Source: Phycisphaerales bacterium (GTDB lineage Bacteria > Planctomycetota > Phycisphaerae > Phycisphaerales > UBA1924). From it: 32,987 nucleotides of DNA. Below, one piece after another: positions 20,621 to 29,515 of this stretch. The notes beneath the pieces are model-generated. The model was given only the letters and a program-made list of their open reading frames with translations, did not search any database and was not told where the DNA came from. A program made the position numbers and the translations under genes. Where the stretch lies: the NCBI GenBank assembly GCA_022843045.1, contig JALHOJ010000050.1, forward strand, positions 1-32,987, read 5' to 3'. Each line of letters begins with the position of its first letter. The first letter of the stretch is position 1.

Positions 20621-23600
20621 CTACTTCTTGGGAAGCATCGCCTTGAGGTACCGCCCCGTATGGCTGCTTCCGTGCTTTGCCACCTGCTCGGGTGTCCCTA
20701 CTGCCACGATAGCCCCGCCTTTGTCCCCCCCCTCGGGCCCAAGGTCGATGATCCAATCGGCGCACTTGATCACATCGAGGTTGTGCTCGATGATCAGCAG
20801 TGTGTGCCCCTGGTCGGCAAGTCGCTGCAGCACCCTGACAAGTTTATTAATGTCTTCAAAGTGCAGGCCGGTGGTCGGCTCGTCAAGGATGTAAAGCGTA
20901 CGCGTGGAAGCCGACGAGCGGGCAAGCGTGCGAGCCGGCGCGGGTTTCGCATCGTCACCGTCATCCGCGCCATCCGATTCTTCTTCCACTCGCTCGCTCG
21001 CTTGCTCGCTTCCCCCTCCCCCCTTCGCCAACTCCGTCGCCAACTTGATCCGCTGCGCCTCCCCGCCAGACAGCTGCGTGCTGGGCTGCCCCAGCTTCAC
21101 ATAGTCCAGTCCCACATCATGCAGGCACTGCAGCGGCCGCAGCACCTTCGGATGGTTCTCGAAGAACTTCAGCGCATCCTCGATGGTCATATCAAGCACA
21201 TCCGCGATGTTCTTGCCCCGATACATGACCTCAAGCGTCTCGCGGTTATACCGCTTCCCCCGGCATACCTCGCACTCCACAAACACATCCGGCAGGAAGT
21301 GCATCTCAATCTTCTTGAGCCCCTGCCCCTGACACGCCTCGCAGCGCCCGCCGCCATTCTGCACCGTGACGTTGAAGCTGAATCGCCCAGGCTTATAGCC
21401 ACGAACCTTGGCCTCCTTGGTCTGCACAAAGACCTTGCGAATGTCGTCAAAGAAGCCCACGTACGTCGCCGGGTTGCTGCGGGGCGTGCGACCAATGGGC
21501 GTTTGATCAACCTCGATGATGCGGTCGATAGCGTGCTTGCCCGCGGGCAGCTTGATGGCCTTGTGCGCCCCGGGCAACTCGCGCGAGCCCAGCAGTTCAC
21601 GCCGCACCGCCCGCAGCACGATGTCGTTGACCAGCGTGCTCTTGCCGCTGCCCGACACGCCCGTGACCAGCACCATGCCGCCCACGGGAATCGCGACATC
21701 CACGCCCTTGAGGTTGTTCTCGCTCGCGCCCTTCACGACGATCGCGTGCTTCTCGCTCAGCGTGCGGCGTTGCTTGGGCGTATCGATCTTCCGTCGCCCC
21801 GCCAGATAATCACCCGTGATCGACGCGGGCGTTGCGCAAATCTCCGCGATCGTCCCCTGCGCCACGATCCTCCCACCATGCACGCCCGGCCCCGGCCCCA
21901 CGTCCACGACATGGTCCGCCGCGCGAATCATGTCCTCATCATGCTCGACAACCAGCACGGTGTTGCCAATGTCCGCAAGATGCCGCAGCGTCGCGATGAG
22001 CCGGTCGTTGTCGCGCTGGTGCAGCCCGATGGTCGGCTCGTCCAGCACATAGCACGCGCCGACGAGCCCCGACCCAACCTGTGACGCCAATCGGATCCGC
22101 TGCGCCTCGCCCCCCGAAAGCGTCGCCGTCTTGCGCGAAAGATTCAGATACTCCAGCCCCACCCCCATCAAGAATCGCAGTCGGTTGTTGATCTCCTTGA
22201 GGATCGGCTGCGCAATGATCCGCTGTTCCTCACTCAGCCGCAGCGCCTCCGCAAACTTCACCGCCTCGGTGATGTCCAGCCGCGAAAACTCCGCGATATT
22301 GAGGTGGTGCAGCGACTTGCTGTTGCCGGGCGGGCGGCCGATGACGTTGTCCGAGCAGACTTCCTCTCGCTCGACGGCATGGTCGCTCTCGATGAGCACA
22401 TGCAGTGCTTCAAGCCGCAATCGATCCCCATGACACGCCGGGCACGCCTTGTCCGTGAAGAACTTGCTCAGCCACTCCTTGACCGACTCGTTCTCCGTGC
22501 TCTTCCACCAATCAGTCAATTCCGGAATCACCCCCGCCCACTTCATCCCGGCCTTCTTGGCTTCCTCCGGTGATGCCCCACGCAGCAGCAGCTTGCGCTG
22601 TTCAGGTGTGAACGTCGAAATCGGCATGTCAATCGCGACCCGATACGCCTTGCAGAACTTGCGAAGCCCGCGGTTGAACCAGCTCTTGACCATCACGTTC
22701 TTGGCATACGCCTCGATCGCCCCTTCCGAAAGGCTCTTGGACGGATCCGGCAGCACCATGTCTTCATCGAGTTCCAGCAGCGTGCCCAATCCATTGCACG
22801 ACGGACACGCCCCAAACGGCGAGTTGAAACTGAACAGCCGCGGCTCAAGCTCCTCGAGCGCCACTTCCGGATGCTCCGGATCCGCGTACCGCGTGCTGAA
22901 CGAGCGATCGACGAACTCGCCCTTCTCGTTCTCGATCGAAACCACCACCACGCCGCTCGCCAGCCGAATCGCCGCCTCCACGCTCTCCGCGATGCGCTGG
23001 CGGTTCTCCGCGTCCAGCGTCAATCGATCAATCACCGCTTCGATGTCATGCTTCTCGTGCCGCCCCAGCTTCAGCGGGTTCTCGCCTGGCTCCTTGAGCA
23101 CCTCGCGAATGTCCTTCATGCTGCCGTTGACGCGCACGCGGGTCCAGCCCTGCTGCGAGAGGTCCTCCAGCACATCGCGGTGAAACCCCTTCTTGCCGCG
23201 AATCACCGGTGCCATGATGATGGCTCGAGGGGCACCCCGGCTCTCCGAGCCGGCACGGAGAGTCGTGCTCCCCACCAACGCATCGACGATCTGCGTCGCG
23301 CTCGTCGCCGTGATCGGCCGCCCGCTCCGCTCCTGCACCGTCCCGTCCTTCTTCGCCTTCGTCACCGCCCACGAATACGGCCGCCCGCATCGTGCAAACA
23401 GCAACCGCAGGTAGTCATAAATCTCCGTCGTCGTCGCCACCGTCGAGCGCGGATTGCCCCCGCTGCTGCGCTGCTCGATGGCGATGGTGGGGGGGATGCC
23501 CTCGACCTCGTCCACATCCGGCTTCTTGAGCTGATCAAGAAACTGCCGCGCGTAGGCGGACAGGCTCTCCATGTACTTCCGCTGCCCCTCCGCGAAAATC

Positions 23601-23803
23601 GTGTCAAACGCGAGGCTGCTCTTGCCGCTGCCCGAAAGGCCCGTCATGACGACAAGCTGATCGCGCGGAATCTCCAGCGTGATGTCCTTCAGGTTGTGCT
23701 CGCGGGCCCCGCGGACCCGGATCACACGCTGATCGACGCGGGCCGGCTTGGCCTGCCCCGCCTTGCCTTCGATGATGCTGGATTGCTGCGCCACGCTGGT
23801 CAC
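20621..23803 (-). CDS. uvrA: Excinuclease ABC subunit A (UvrA)
   Basis: UvrA is the damage-recognition ATPase of nucleotide excision repair and loads UvrB on damaged DNA. The 1060-residue product has two ABC modules: Walker A GLSGSGKSSLAFD near residue 55 and GVSGSGKSTLV near 715, signatures LSGGEAQRIRLAS and LSGGEAQRIKLAT, Walker B VLDEPTIGL and ILDEPTTGL, and the C-terminal zinc finger CEACQGQG...CEVCRGKR. It is longer than the usual 940 residues because of an in-frame palindrome near residues 176-194 and an acidic insertion near 926-967 (SEQASERVEEESDGADDGDD). The first zinc finger keeps CPSC but the usual preceding CxxC is replaced (YADPEHPEVALEELEPR). The start is GTG at 23803 with AGAGAGG upstream. 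Confidence 0.96.
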   Translation of the reverse strand: MTSVAQQSSIIEGKAGQAKPARVDQRVIRVRGAREHNLKDITLEIPRDQLVVMTGLSGSGKSSLAFDTIFAEGQRKYMESLSAYARQFLDQLKKPDVDEVEGIPPTIAIEQRSSGGNPRSTVATTTEIYDYLRLLFARCGRPYSWAVTKAKKDGTVQERSGRPITATSATQIVDALVGSTTLRAGSESRGAPRAIIMAPVIRGKKGFHRDVLEDLSQQGWTRVRVNGSMKDIREVLKEPGENPLKLGRHEKHDIEAVIDRLTLDAENRQRIAESVEAAIRLASGVVVVSIENEKGEFVDRSFSTRYADPEHPEVALEELEPRLFSFNSPFGACPSCNGLGTLLELDEDMVLPDPSKSLSEGAIEAYAKNVMVKSWFNRGLRKFCKAYRVAIDMPISTFTPEQRKLLLRGASPEEAKKAGMKWAGVIPELTDWWKSTENESVKEWLSKFFTDKACPACHGDRLRLEALHVLIESDHAVEREEVCSDNVIGRPPGNSKSLHHLNIAEFSRLDITEAVKFAEALRLSEEQRIIAQPILKEINNRLRFLMGVGLEYLNLSRKTATLSGGEAQRIRLASQVGSGLVGACYVLDEPTIGLHQRDNDRLIATLRHLADIGNTVLVVEHDEDMIRAADHVVDVGPGPGVHGGRIVAQGTIAEICATPASITGDYLAGRRKIDTPKQRRTLSEKHAIVVKGASENNLKGVDVAIPVGGMVLVTGVSGSGKSTLVNDIVLRAVRRELLGSRELPGAHKAIKLPAGKHAIDRIIEVDQTPIGRTPRSNPATYVGFFDDIRKVFVQTKEAKVRGYKPGRFSFNVTVQNGGGRCEACQGQGLKKIEMHFLPDVFVECEVCRGKRYNRETLEVMYRGKNIADVLDMTIEDALKFFENHPKVLRPLQCLHDVGLDYVKLGQPSTQLSGGEAQRIKLATELAKGGGGSEQASERVEEESDGADDGDDAKPAPARTLARSSASTRTLYILDEPTTGLHFEDINKLVRVLQRLADQGHTLLIIEHNLDVIKCADWIIDLGPEGGDKGGAIVAVGTPEQVAKHGSSHTGRYLKAMLPKK
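23225..23268. repeat. REP-like double hairpin inside uvrA
   Basis: CCGGCTC (23237-23243), TCC loop, GAGCCGG (23247-23253), followed by GCACG (23253-23257) and CGTGC (23264-23268). The wider text GGGGCACCCCGGCTC...GTCGTGCTCCCC is typical of dispersed palindromes in planctomycetes. Read in uvrA it adds about GSTTLRAGSESRGAPRA between QIVDALV and IIMAPVIRGKKG. Confidence 0.7.
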
Positions 23804-23875
23804 GATCCTCTCTCCAATGCCTGTTCGGCCCCAGCCGTTCCCGCAAAGCGCAAGGACGATGCCAAAGGCATGGGA

Positions 23876-24130
23876 TCAGTTCGGTGCCGGGGCCGTGTCA
23901 GTTGCAGTTTCAGTCGCAGGTTGCGTCTCCCCCGGCGCGGGTGGGAAAATCCGGGGCTGTTTCGCCGCTTCCGCCGCCGCCGCGGCCTCCCGAGCCTTCT
24001 GTCGCTCCTGCCCGGCCTTCTTCATCTGATGCATCATCCCCAGCATCGCAAACCCGATGGCAATGCCCGCGAGATAGAACGACAGCTTCCGCAGAAACGC
24101 CCCGCGTGATTGTTCTTCCTGATACGCCAC
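23876..24130 (-). CDS. Small single-helix membrane protein
   Basis: This 84-residue protein starts at GTG at 24130 (VAYQEEQSRGAFLRKLSFYL...). One helix (about residues 16-34, FYLAGIAIGFAMLGMMHQM) is followed by a charged coil (KKAGQERQKAREAAAAAEAAK) and a Pro/Thr/Ala-rich tail. The frame is open upstream but passes through the palindrome at 24152-24199, so the later start is preferred. It lies 72 bases before uvrA and 80 after the GT9 gene. Function unknown. Confidence 0.6.
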   Translation of the reverse strand: MAYQEEQSRGAFLRKLSFYLAGIAIGFAMLGMMHQMKKAGQERQKAREAAAAAEAAKQPRIFPPAPGETQPATETATDTAPAPN

Positions 24131-24151
24131 GCCCCATCGTACGTGCCGCCG

Positions 24152-24199
24152 GTGGCACGGGCGTCCCGCCCGTGAGTCGCAGGGCCTTCCAGTCCCTGC
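24152..24199. repeat. Two-hairpin REP-like element, intergenic copy
   Basis: CACGGGCG (24156-24163), TCC loop, CGCCCGTG (24167-24174), then GAGTC and a second hairpin GCAGGG...CCCTGC (24179-24199). The layout and sequence match the copy inside tsaB (772-819). It lies between the small membrane protein and the GT9 gene. Confidence 0.75.
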
Positions 24200-24210
24200 C
24201 GCATGACCGC

Positions 24211-25248
24211 TCACAATCCCAGCCGTTCCTCCGCGCGCGCGATCACTTCTTCCACCGTGATCCGCCCGATCATCCCCGCGCTGCGATCATCGCGGAAGTA
24301 AAACTCATCCCCCTCCCGCACATGCTGCACCACATCCCGCAGCCGCCCATACGGGCACGCCAGTTTCGGATCCGTCGGCCCCAGCAGCGCAATCAGCGGC
24401 CGATCAAACCCAACCCCGATGTGCAGCGACGCCGAGTCATTCGCGACCACCAGCGCACTGCCCTCAATGATCGCCATGAGCTGCCCCACGCTCGTCGCCC
24501 CCACCCGATCCAGCACCAGCGGATTCCGCTGCGCAAGCTCCACCACGCTCGCAATCCGCTCCCGCTCGTTCTTCGCCCCCACCAGCACCACCGCGATCCC
24601 CTTGCTGGTCAGGTGCTGCGCCAGCGTCGCGAATCGCTCACTAGGCCACTCCTTCGCCGGCCACGCGCTCGTCGGCGCAAGCACCGCATACCGCCGCCCC
24701 GAAAACGCCTGCGCCTTGGCCCAAGCCCGATCCGCCTCGCTCGTATACAGCCGCATCGCGCTCGCGTCGCGTAAGACCGGCGCCCCCGCCGCCTCCACCA
24801 GAGCAAGCATCTTGTCCACCGTGTGAATGACCTTGGGCGTGCGCACCAATTCGGTCATCCCCAGCCGCGCCAACCGCTCCCGGCTGTTGCGATCCCCGAT
24901 CCGCCGCCGCGCACCCGTGATCCGAGCCAAGAGCGCACTGCGCATCAGCCCCTGGCAATCCAGCACCAACTCATACTCCGGCTCCCGCAGCGTCCGCGCA
25001 AATCCCCGCACCTTCCCCCATTGCAAGCGCACGATCCACCGATTCAGTTCCCGCCGCGGAAACACCACGACATTGGAAAGCCCCGGATGATGCGCAATGA
25101 TCGGCGCAAACTCCGGCCGCACCAACCAATCAACCCGTGCCGCCGGAAACGCCGCCCGCAAACTAGCCAAAACCGGCACGCTCCGCGCGACATCTCCCAG
25201 CGCACTGGGCCGGATGATCAAAATCGACTTGGGCGCACCCTCTGTCAA
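24211..25248 (-). CDS. Glycosyltransferase family 9 (heptosyltransferase-like)
   Basis: This ADP-heptose:LPS heptosyltransferase-type enzyme of about 345 residues probably adds a sugar to lipopolysaccharide core at the inner membrane. Family motifs: SILIIRPSALGDVARSVPVL at the start, VLDCQGLMRSALLAR, APTSAWPAKEWPSERFATLA, and VVANDSASLHIGVGFDRPLIALLGPTDP (quoted in parts), the donor-binding region. The acceptor or donor sugar is unknown. The frame is open upstream to 25365 but that segment is repeat-derived Arg/Gly-rich text, so I take the TTG at 25248; a GTG at 25284 is an alternative. It heads a minus-strand gene group including uvrA and diverges from the tricorn-like protease gene. Confidence 0.85.
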   Translation of the reverse strand: MTEGAPKSILIIRPSALGDVARSVPVLASLRAAFPAARVDWLVRPEFAPIIAHHPGLSNVVVFPRRELNRWIVRLQWGKVRGFARTLREPEYELVLDCQGLMRSALLARITGARRRIGDRNSRERLARLGMTELVRTPKVIHTVDKMLALVEAAGAPVLRDASAMRLYTSEADRAWAKAQAFSGRRYAVLAPTSAWPAKEWPSERFATLAQHLTSKGIAVVLVGAKNERERIASVVELAQRNPLVLDRVGATSVGQLMAIIEGSALVVANDSASLHIGVGFDRPLIALLGPTDPKLACPYGRLRDVVQHVREGDEFYFRDDRSAGMIGRITVEEVIARAEERLGL

Positions 25249-25320
25249 GCCCTGTTGTAGGCCACCAGTCCCGCCACCCCGCACCCTCGCACCCCACCAC
25301 TTTCGCGCTCTTGCACATTC

Positions 25321-25365
25321 GCGCTTTCCTCCCCCTCTGCGTTCTCTGCGCCCTCTGCGTTCCAA
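25321..25365. repeat. Half copy of the CTCTGCG intergenic repeat
   Basis: CGCTTTCCTCCCCCTCTGCG followed by TTCTCTGCGCCCTCTGCG resembles one arm of the inverted repeat family at 1116 and 29405. It lies in the 203-base gap between the divergent starts at 25248 and 25452. No other promoter element is clear there. Confidence 0.5.
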
Positions 25366-25451
25366 CCTGTCCGCCGGTTGTAACGCCCCCTCTCCACCCC
25401 GCGAACAATCCGCCCTCGCGGATGTCCTCTCGGGGCCTCTTCTCTTTCGCC

Positions 25452-28400
25452 ATGAAACACCTCCTCGCCCGTCGTGCCTCCCTCCTCGCCCTGCTTGCCG
25501 GAGGCGTGATCGCTCCCGCCGCTGTCGCCGACGTCTCGCCCAACGCCGGCATGATGCGCTGGCCCGATGTGAGCAAGGACCAGATCTGCTTCGTCTACGC
25601 CAACGACATCTGGATCGCGCCCAAGGCCGGCGGCCAGGCCCGTCCCCTCGCCAGCCCCGCAGGCGTCGAAACCTTCCCGCGCTTTAGCGCCGACGGCTCC
25701 ACCATCGCCTTCATCGGCAACTACGACGGCAACCGCGACATCTACTCCATGCCACTCGCCGGCGGCATTCCCACCCGCGTCACCCACCACCCCGCAGGCG
25801 AAACCCTCTGCGACTGGATGCCTTCCGGCAACCTCCTCTTCTTCACCAACGCCTGGGCCGGCCTGGGCCGCCAGCAGCAACTCTGGCAGACAACCGCACA
25901 GGGCGGCCTGCCCACGCAAATGCCCGTCCCCTACGGCGGCTTCGGCAGCGTCTCCCCAGACGGCAACTGGCTTGCCTACACGCCCCACAGCGTCGACACC
26001 CGCACCTGGAAGCGCTACCGCGGCGGCATGGCCACCGACATCTGGCTGTTCAACCTCAACGACAAAACCAGCCGCCGCATCACCGACTGGGAAGGCGTCG
26101 ACACGATTCCCATGTGGGTGCCGGGCGGCGATGGCAAGACCGTCTACTACCACAGCGACAACGGGCCCGAGCACCGCATGAACATCTGGGCCTTCGACGT
26201 CGCCAGCGGCCAGCGCCGCCAAGTGACCACGTTCAAGGATGACGACGTCAAGTGGCCCAGCATCGGCCCCGGCTCCGACGGCAAAGGCGAAATCGTCTTC
26301 CAGCTGGGCAGCAAACTCATGCTGCTGAATCTCGGCACGGGCCAATCCAGCGAAGTGAAGATCACGATCCCGGGCGACCGCCCCAAGCTCCGCCCCCGCA
26401 CGATCGACGCCAGCAAGGTCGTCGAAGGCGCCAGCATCTCGCCCACCGGCAAGCGCGTCGCCATCGAAGGGCGCGGCGACCTCTGGTCCGCGCCCGTGAA
26501 GGAAGGTGTCGTCCGCGCCTTCACCCGCACCGACAACATCGCCGAGCGCGATCCCGCCTGGAGCCCCGACGGCAAGTGGATCGCCTACTTCAGCGACGAA
26601 GGTGGCGAATACAACCTCTGGGTCCGCGCCTCCGACGCCCGCCCGCCAGAAAAGAAGGAAGACAAAAAGGAAGACAAGAAGGACGAGAAGCAGGCGGACA
26701 AAGAAGAAGGCGCTAAGGCAGAAGGCACCGCGGCATCAAGCGAGGAAAAGAAGGACGAAACGCCCAAGCGCGAAACCCGCAAGCTCAGCGAGCTGGGCGC
26801 AGGCTATCGCTACTCGCCCCGCTGGTCCCCCGACAGCAAGTTCATCACCTTCGTCGACCAGAACGGCGGCATGTTCCTGACCGACGTCGAAAAGGGCGAA
26901 ACCAAGCAGTTTGACACCGACTCCTGGATGAACCAGCCCGCCATCAGCTGGTCCAGCGACTCGCAGTGGATCACCTACGCCCGCTCCGAGGAAAAGACCG
27001 GCAACGGCGTGATCGTGATCGCCAACGTCAAGACCGGCGAGAAGAATGTCGTCACCGACCACATGTTCCCCAGCTCCAGCCCCTGCTTTGACCGCAAGGG
27101 CGAGTGGCTCTTCTTCGTCAGCCAGCGCGCCATCAACAACCCCGAATACAGCGACATCGACAACACCTACGCCTACCGCGAAAGCCAAGTCGTCCTGATG
27201 GTGCCGCTCAACAAGGACGTCAAGAACCCCTGGCTCCCAAAGAGCGATGAGGAGGAGTTCAAGGTCGAGAAGAAGAAAGACGAGAAGAAGGACGAAGCCA
27301 AGAAGGACGACAAGAAGGAAGACCAAAAGGAAGATAAGAAAGACGAAGGCGACAAGAAGCCCGATGCCGCGGCCGACGACCCGCTGTCGGGCACGTGGTC
27401 CGGCAACGCCACCGGAGCCCAACTCCCAGGCGGCGGCATGGCCGTCACCTTCAACCTCACCCTCGATGGCGACAAGGTCACCGGCACCGCCGTCTCCATG
27501 ATGGGCCAGCTCGACGTTTCAGGCACCTTCGACAAAGCCACCGGCAAGCTCCAACTCAACGCCACGATGCAGGGCTCCGCTGTCTCGTTCTCCGCCACCA
27601 TCACGGGCAACGAACTCAAGGGCACCTGGAGCGCTGGTGAGCAATCTGGTGAGTTCACCGCGACCAAGGGCGCAGCAGGCGGCGACAGCGACAGCAAGAA
27701 GGACGACAAAACCGACGCCGACAAGCCCAAGGAAGTCAAGATCGACTTCGACGGCTTCGAACGCCGCGCCCTCCAACTTCCCATCACGCCAGGCAACTTC
27801 GGCAACATGGTCGTCGCCGACGGCGAGAAGCTCATCTTCTCGCGCGGCTCTGGCCGGGGCGGCGCCGACACCGGCATCCGCATCTTCAACTACACCGGCG
27901 ACGACAAGAAGGAAGAAGCCGTCACGGGCGGCGGTGGCTTTGACCTCTCCGCCGACGGCAAGAAACTCCTCGTGCTCCGCGGCGGCAGCACCATGGTCGT
28001 CGTCGACGCCTCCGCAGGCGGCGGCAAGAGCCAGACCGTCTCCACCAACGGCATGACCAAACTCATGCAAGACCCGCGCGTGGAGTGGAAGCACATCGTG
28101 AGCGAAGCCTGGCGCCTCCAGCGCGACTTCTTCTACGAACCCACCATGCACGGCGTCGACTGGCCCAAGGTCCGCGAGCACTACCTCGCCATGGTCGACG
28201 ACGCCTCCAGCCGCGAAGACATCAACTGGATCATCAGCGAGATGATCAGCGAACTCAACATCGGCCACGCCTACCTCGGCGCGCCGGGCGACATCGAAGA
28301 CCAGCCCACCGCCAACGTCGGCCTCCTGGGCGTCGACTTCACACTCGATCGCTCCGGCCCCGCCCCCGCATACAAGATCGCCCGCATCATCGAGGGCGGC

Positions 28401-29324
28401 CCCTGGGACTCCGACGCCCGCGGGCCCCTTAGCCAGCCAGGCGTCGACGTCAAGATCGGTGACTATGTCCTCGCCGTCAACGGCGTGCCCATCGACACCA
28501 GCAAGGATCCCTACGCCGCGTTCCTAGGCACCGCCGATCGCGTCACCAGCATCACCGTCAGCGACCAGCCCACGCTCGACGCCGACGGCGCCAAGCAACG
28601 CGAGATCGTCATCAAGCCCCTGGGCGGCGAAGGCAACCTCCGCTACCGCGATTGGATCGAACAGAAGCGCGCGTACGTGCACGAAAAGTCAGGTGGCAAG
28701 ATCGGCTACATCTACGTGCCCAACACGGGCGTCGATGGCCAGAACGATCTGTATCGCCAGTTCTTCGGCCAGCGCGACCGCGACGCCCTCATCATCGACG
28801 ACCGCTGGAACGGCGGCGGCCAGATCCCCAACCGCTTCATCGAACTCTTGAACCGCCCCAACACCAACTTCTGGGCCAAGCGCGCTGGCCAAGACTGGGT
28901 CTGGCCCCCCGACGCACACTTCGGGCCAAAGGCCATGCTCATCAACGGCCTCGCGGGCTCCGGCGGCGACATGTTCCCCTGGCTCTTCCGCCACCACAAG
29001 CTCGGCCCCTTGATCGGCACCCGCACCTGGGGCGGCCTCGTCGGCATCAGCGGCAACCCCCGCATGGTCGATGGCGGCTCCATCACCGTCCCCAACTTCG
29101 GCTTCTACGAAACCGACGGCACCTGGGGCGTCGAAGGCCACGGCGTCGACCCCGACATCGAAGTCATCGACGACCCCGCGCTCATGCAAAACGGCGGCGA
29201 CCCCCAACTCGACCGCGCCATTGCCGAAATGCTCAAGGCCGTCCAAGAACGCCCCTGGAAGCGCCCTGCGCGTCCCCAAAGCCCCAACCGGAGTGGCATG
29301 GGCATCCCCGACTCCGACAAGTAA
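25452..29324 (+). CDS. Exported tricorn-type protease with inserted beta domain
   Basis: This is a 1290-residue protein. The signal peptide (MKHLLARRASLLALLAG... ending AVA) is followed by a beta-propeller region (repeats such as FSADGSTIAFIGNYDGNRDIYSM, quoted in part; WSPDGKWIAYFSDEGGEYNLWV in part). A PDZ domain is near residue 980-1060 and an S41-type peptidase core follows. Catalytic candidates are His939 (LNIGHAYLG), Ser1170 (GLAGSGGDMFPW) and Glu in YETDGTWGVEGHG. The Ser that precedes the His in archaeal tricorn is Gly here, as in many bacterial relatives. Two Lys/Glu/Asp-rich linkers (near residues 398-430 and 600-640) interrupt the propeller, and a beta-rich domain (about 643-743, SGTWSGNATG...) lies between linker and propeller. 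Tricorn proteases degrade peptides; this one would act outside the cytoplasm. Confidence 0.88.
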   Translation: MKHLLARRASLLALLAGGVIAPAAVADVSPNAGMMRWPDVSKDQICFVYANDIWIAPKAGGQARPLASPAGVETFPRFSADGSTIAFIGNYDGNRDIYSMPLAGGIPTRVTHHPAGETLCDWMPSGNLLFFTNAWAGLGRQQQLWQTTAQGGLPTQMPVPYGGFGSVSPDGNWLAYTPHSVDTRTWKRYRGGMATDIWLFNLNDKTSRRITDWEGVDTIPMWVPGGDGKTVYYHSDNGPEHRMNIWAFDVASGQRRQVTTFKDDDVKWPSIGPGSDGKGEIVFQLGSKLMLLNLGTGQSSEVKITIPGDRPKLRPRTIDASKVVEGASISPTGKRVAIEGRGDLWSAPVKEGVVRAFTRTDNIAERDPAWSPDGKWIAYFSDEGGEYNLWVRASDARPPEKKEDKKEDKKDEKQADKEEGAKAEGTAASSEEKKDETPKRETRKLSELGAGYRYSPRWSPDSKFITFVDQNGGMFLTDVEKGETKQFDTDSWMNQPAISWSSDSQWITYARSEEKTGNGVIVIANVKTGEKNVVTDHMFPSSSPCFDRKGEWLFFVSQRAINNPEYSDIDNTYAYRESQVVLMVPLNKDVKNPWLPKSDEEEFKVEKKKDEKKDEAKKDDKKEDQKEDKKDEGDKKPDAAADDPLSGTWSGNATGAQLPGGGMAVTFNLTLDGDKVTGTAVSMMGQLDVSGTFDKATGKLQLNATMQGSAVSFSATITGNELKGTWSAGEQSGEFTATKGAAGGDSDSKKDDKTDADKPKEVKIDFDGFERRALQLPITPGNFGNMVVADGEKLIFSRGSGRGGADTGIRIFNYTGDDKKEEAVTGGGGFDLSADGKKLLVLRGGSTMVVVDASAGGGKSQTVSTNGMTKLMQDPRVEWKHIVSEAWRLQRDFFYEPTMHGVDWPKVREHYLAMVDDASSREDINWIISEMISELNIGHAYLGAPGDIEDQPTANVGLLGVDFTLDRSGPAPAYKIARIIEGGPWDSDARGPLSQPGVDVKIGDYVLAVNGVPIDTSKDPYAAFLGTADRVTSITVSDQPTLDADGAKQREIVIKPLGGEGNLRYRDWIEQKRAYVHEKSGGKIGYIYVPNTGVDGQNDLYRQFFGQRDRDALIIDDRWNGGGQIPNRFIELLNRPNTNFWAKRAGQDWVWPPDAHFGPKAMLINGLAGSGGDMFPWLFRHHKLGPLIGTRTWGGLVGISGNPRMVDGGSITVPNFGFYETDGTWGVEGHGVDPDIEVIDDPALMQNGGDPQLDRAIAEMLKAVQERPWKRPARPQSPNRSGMGIPDSDK

Positions 29325-29404
29325 CACACGAAACGCGCGTCAGCAAGCGTCAACCACCCTTCGCGCCCAACCAAATCAAGTCGCGAAGACCGCAGCGCAA
29401 AAAC

Positions 29405-29466
29405 GAGAAACGCGGAGAGCAGAACGGCCCACCAAGCCCTTCATCCTCTCCGCGTTTCTCTTTTTC
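29405..29466 (+). terminator. Inverted repeat, possible terminator of the protease gene
   Basis: GAGAAACGCGGAGAG (29405-29419) pairs perfectly with CTCTCCGCGTTTCTC (29446-29460) across 26 bases and is followed by TTTTT. On the plus strand this could end transcription 80 bases after the protease stop, though the loop is long. The arms resemble the intergenic repeat family at 1116, so it may be a repeat serving as a terminator. The gap 29325-29515 holds nothing else. Confidence 0.5.
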
Positions 29467-29515
29467 TGCTTCGCCCCCTCCGCGATCAGTCCACGCGTCC
29501 TTCGCCGCCCGGAGC

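Noticed and set aside
20393..22084. 563-codon plus-strand frame opposite uvrA
   Set aside because: UvrA motifs are complete on the minus strand; this frame has no domain.
25311..25451. TTG start for the tricorn-like protease 47 codons upstream
   Set aside because: The extra residues come from the CTCTGCG repeat and are Cys/Pro-rich; the signal peptide beginning at 25452 gives a natural start.
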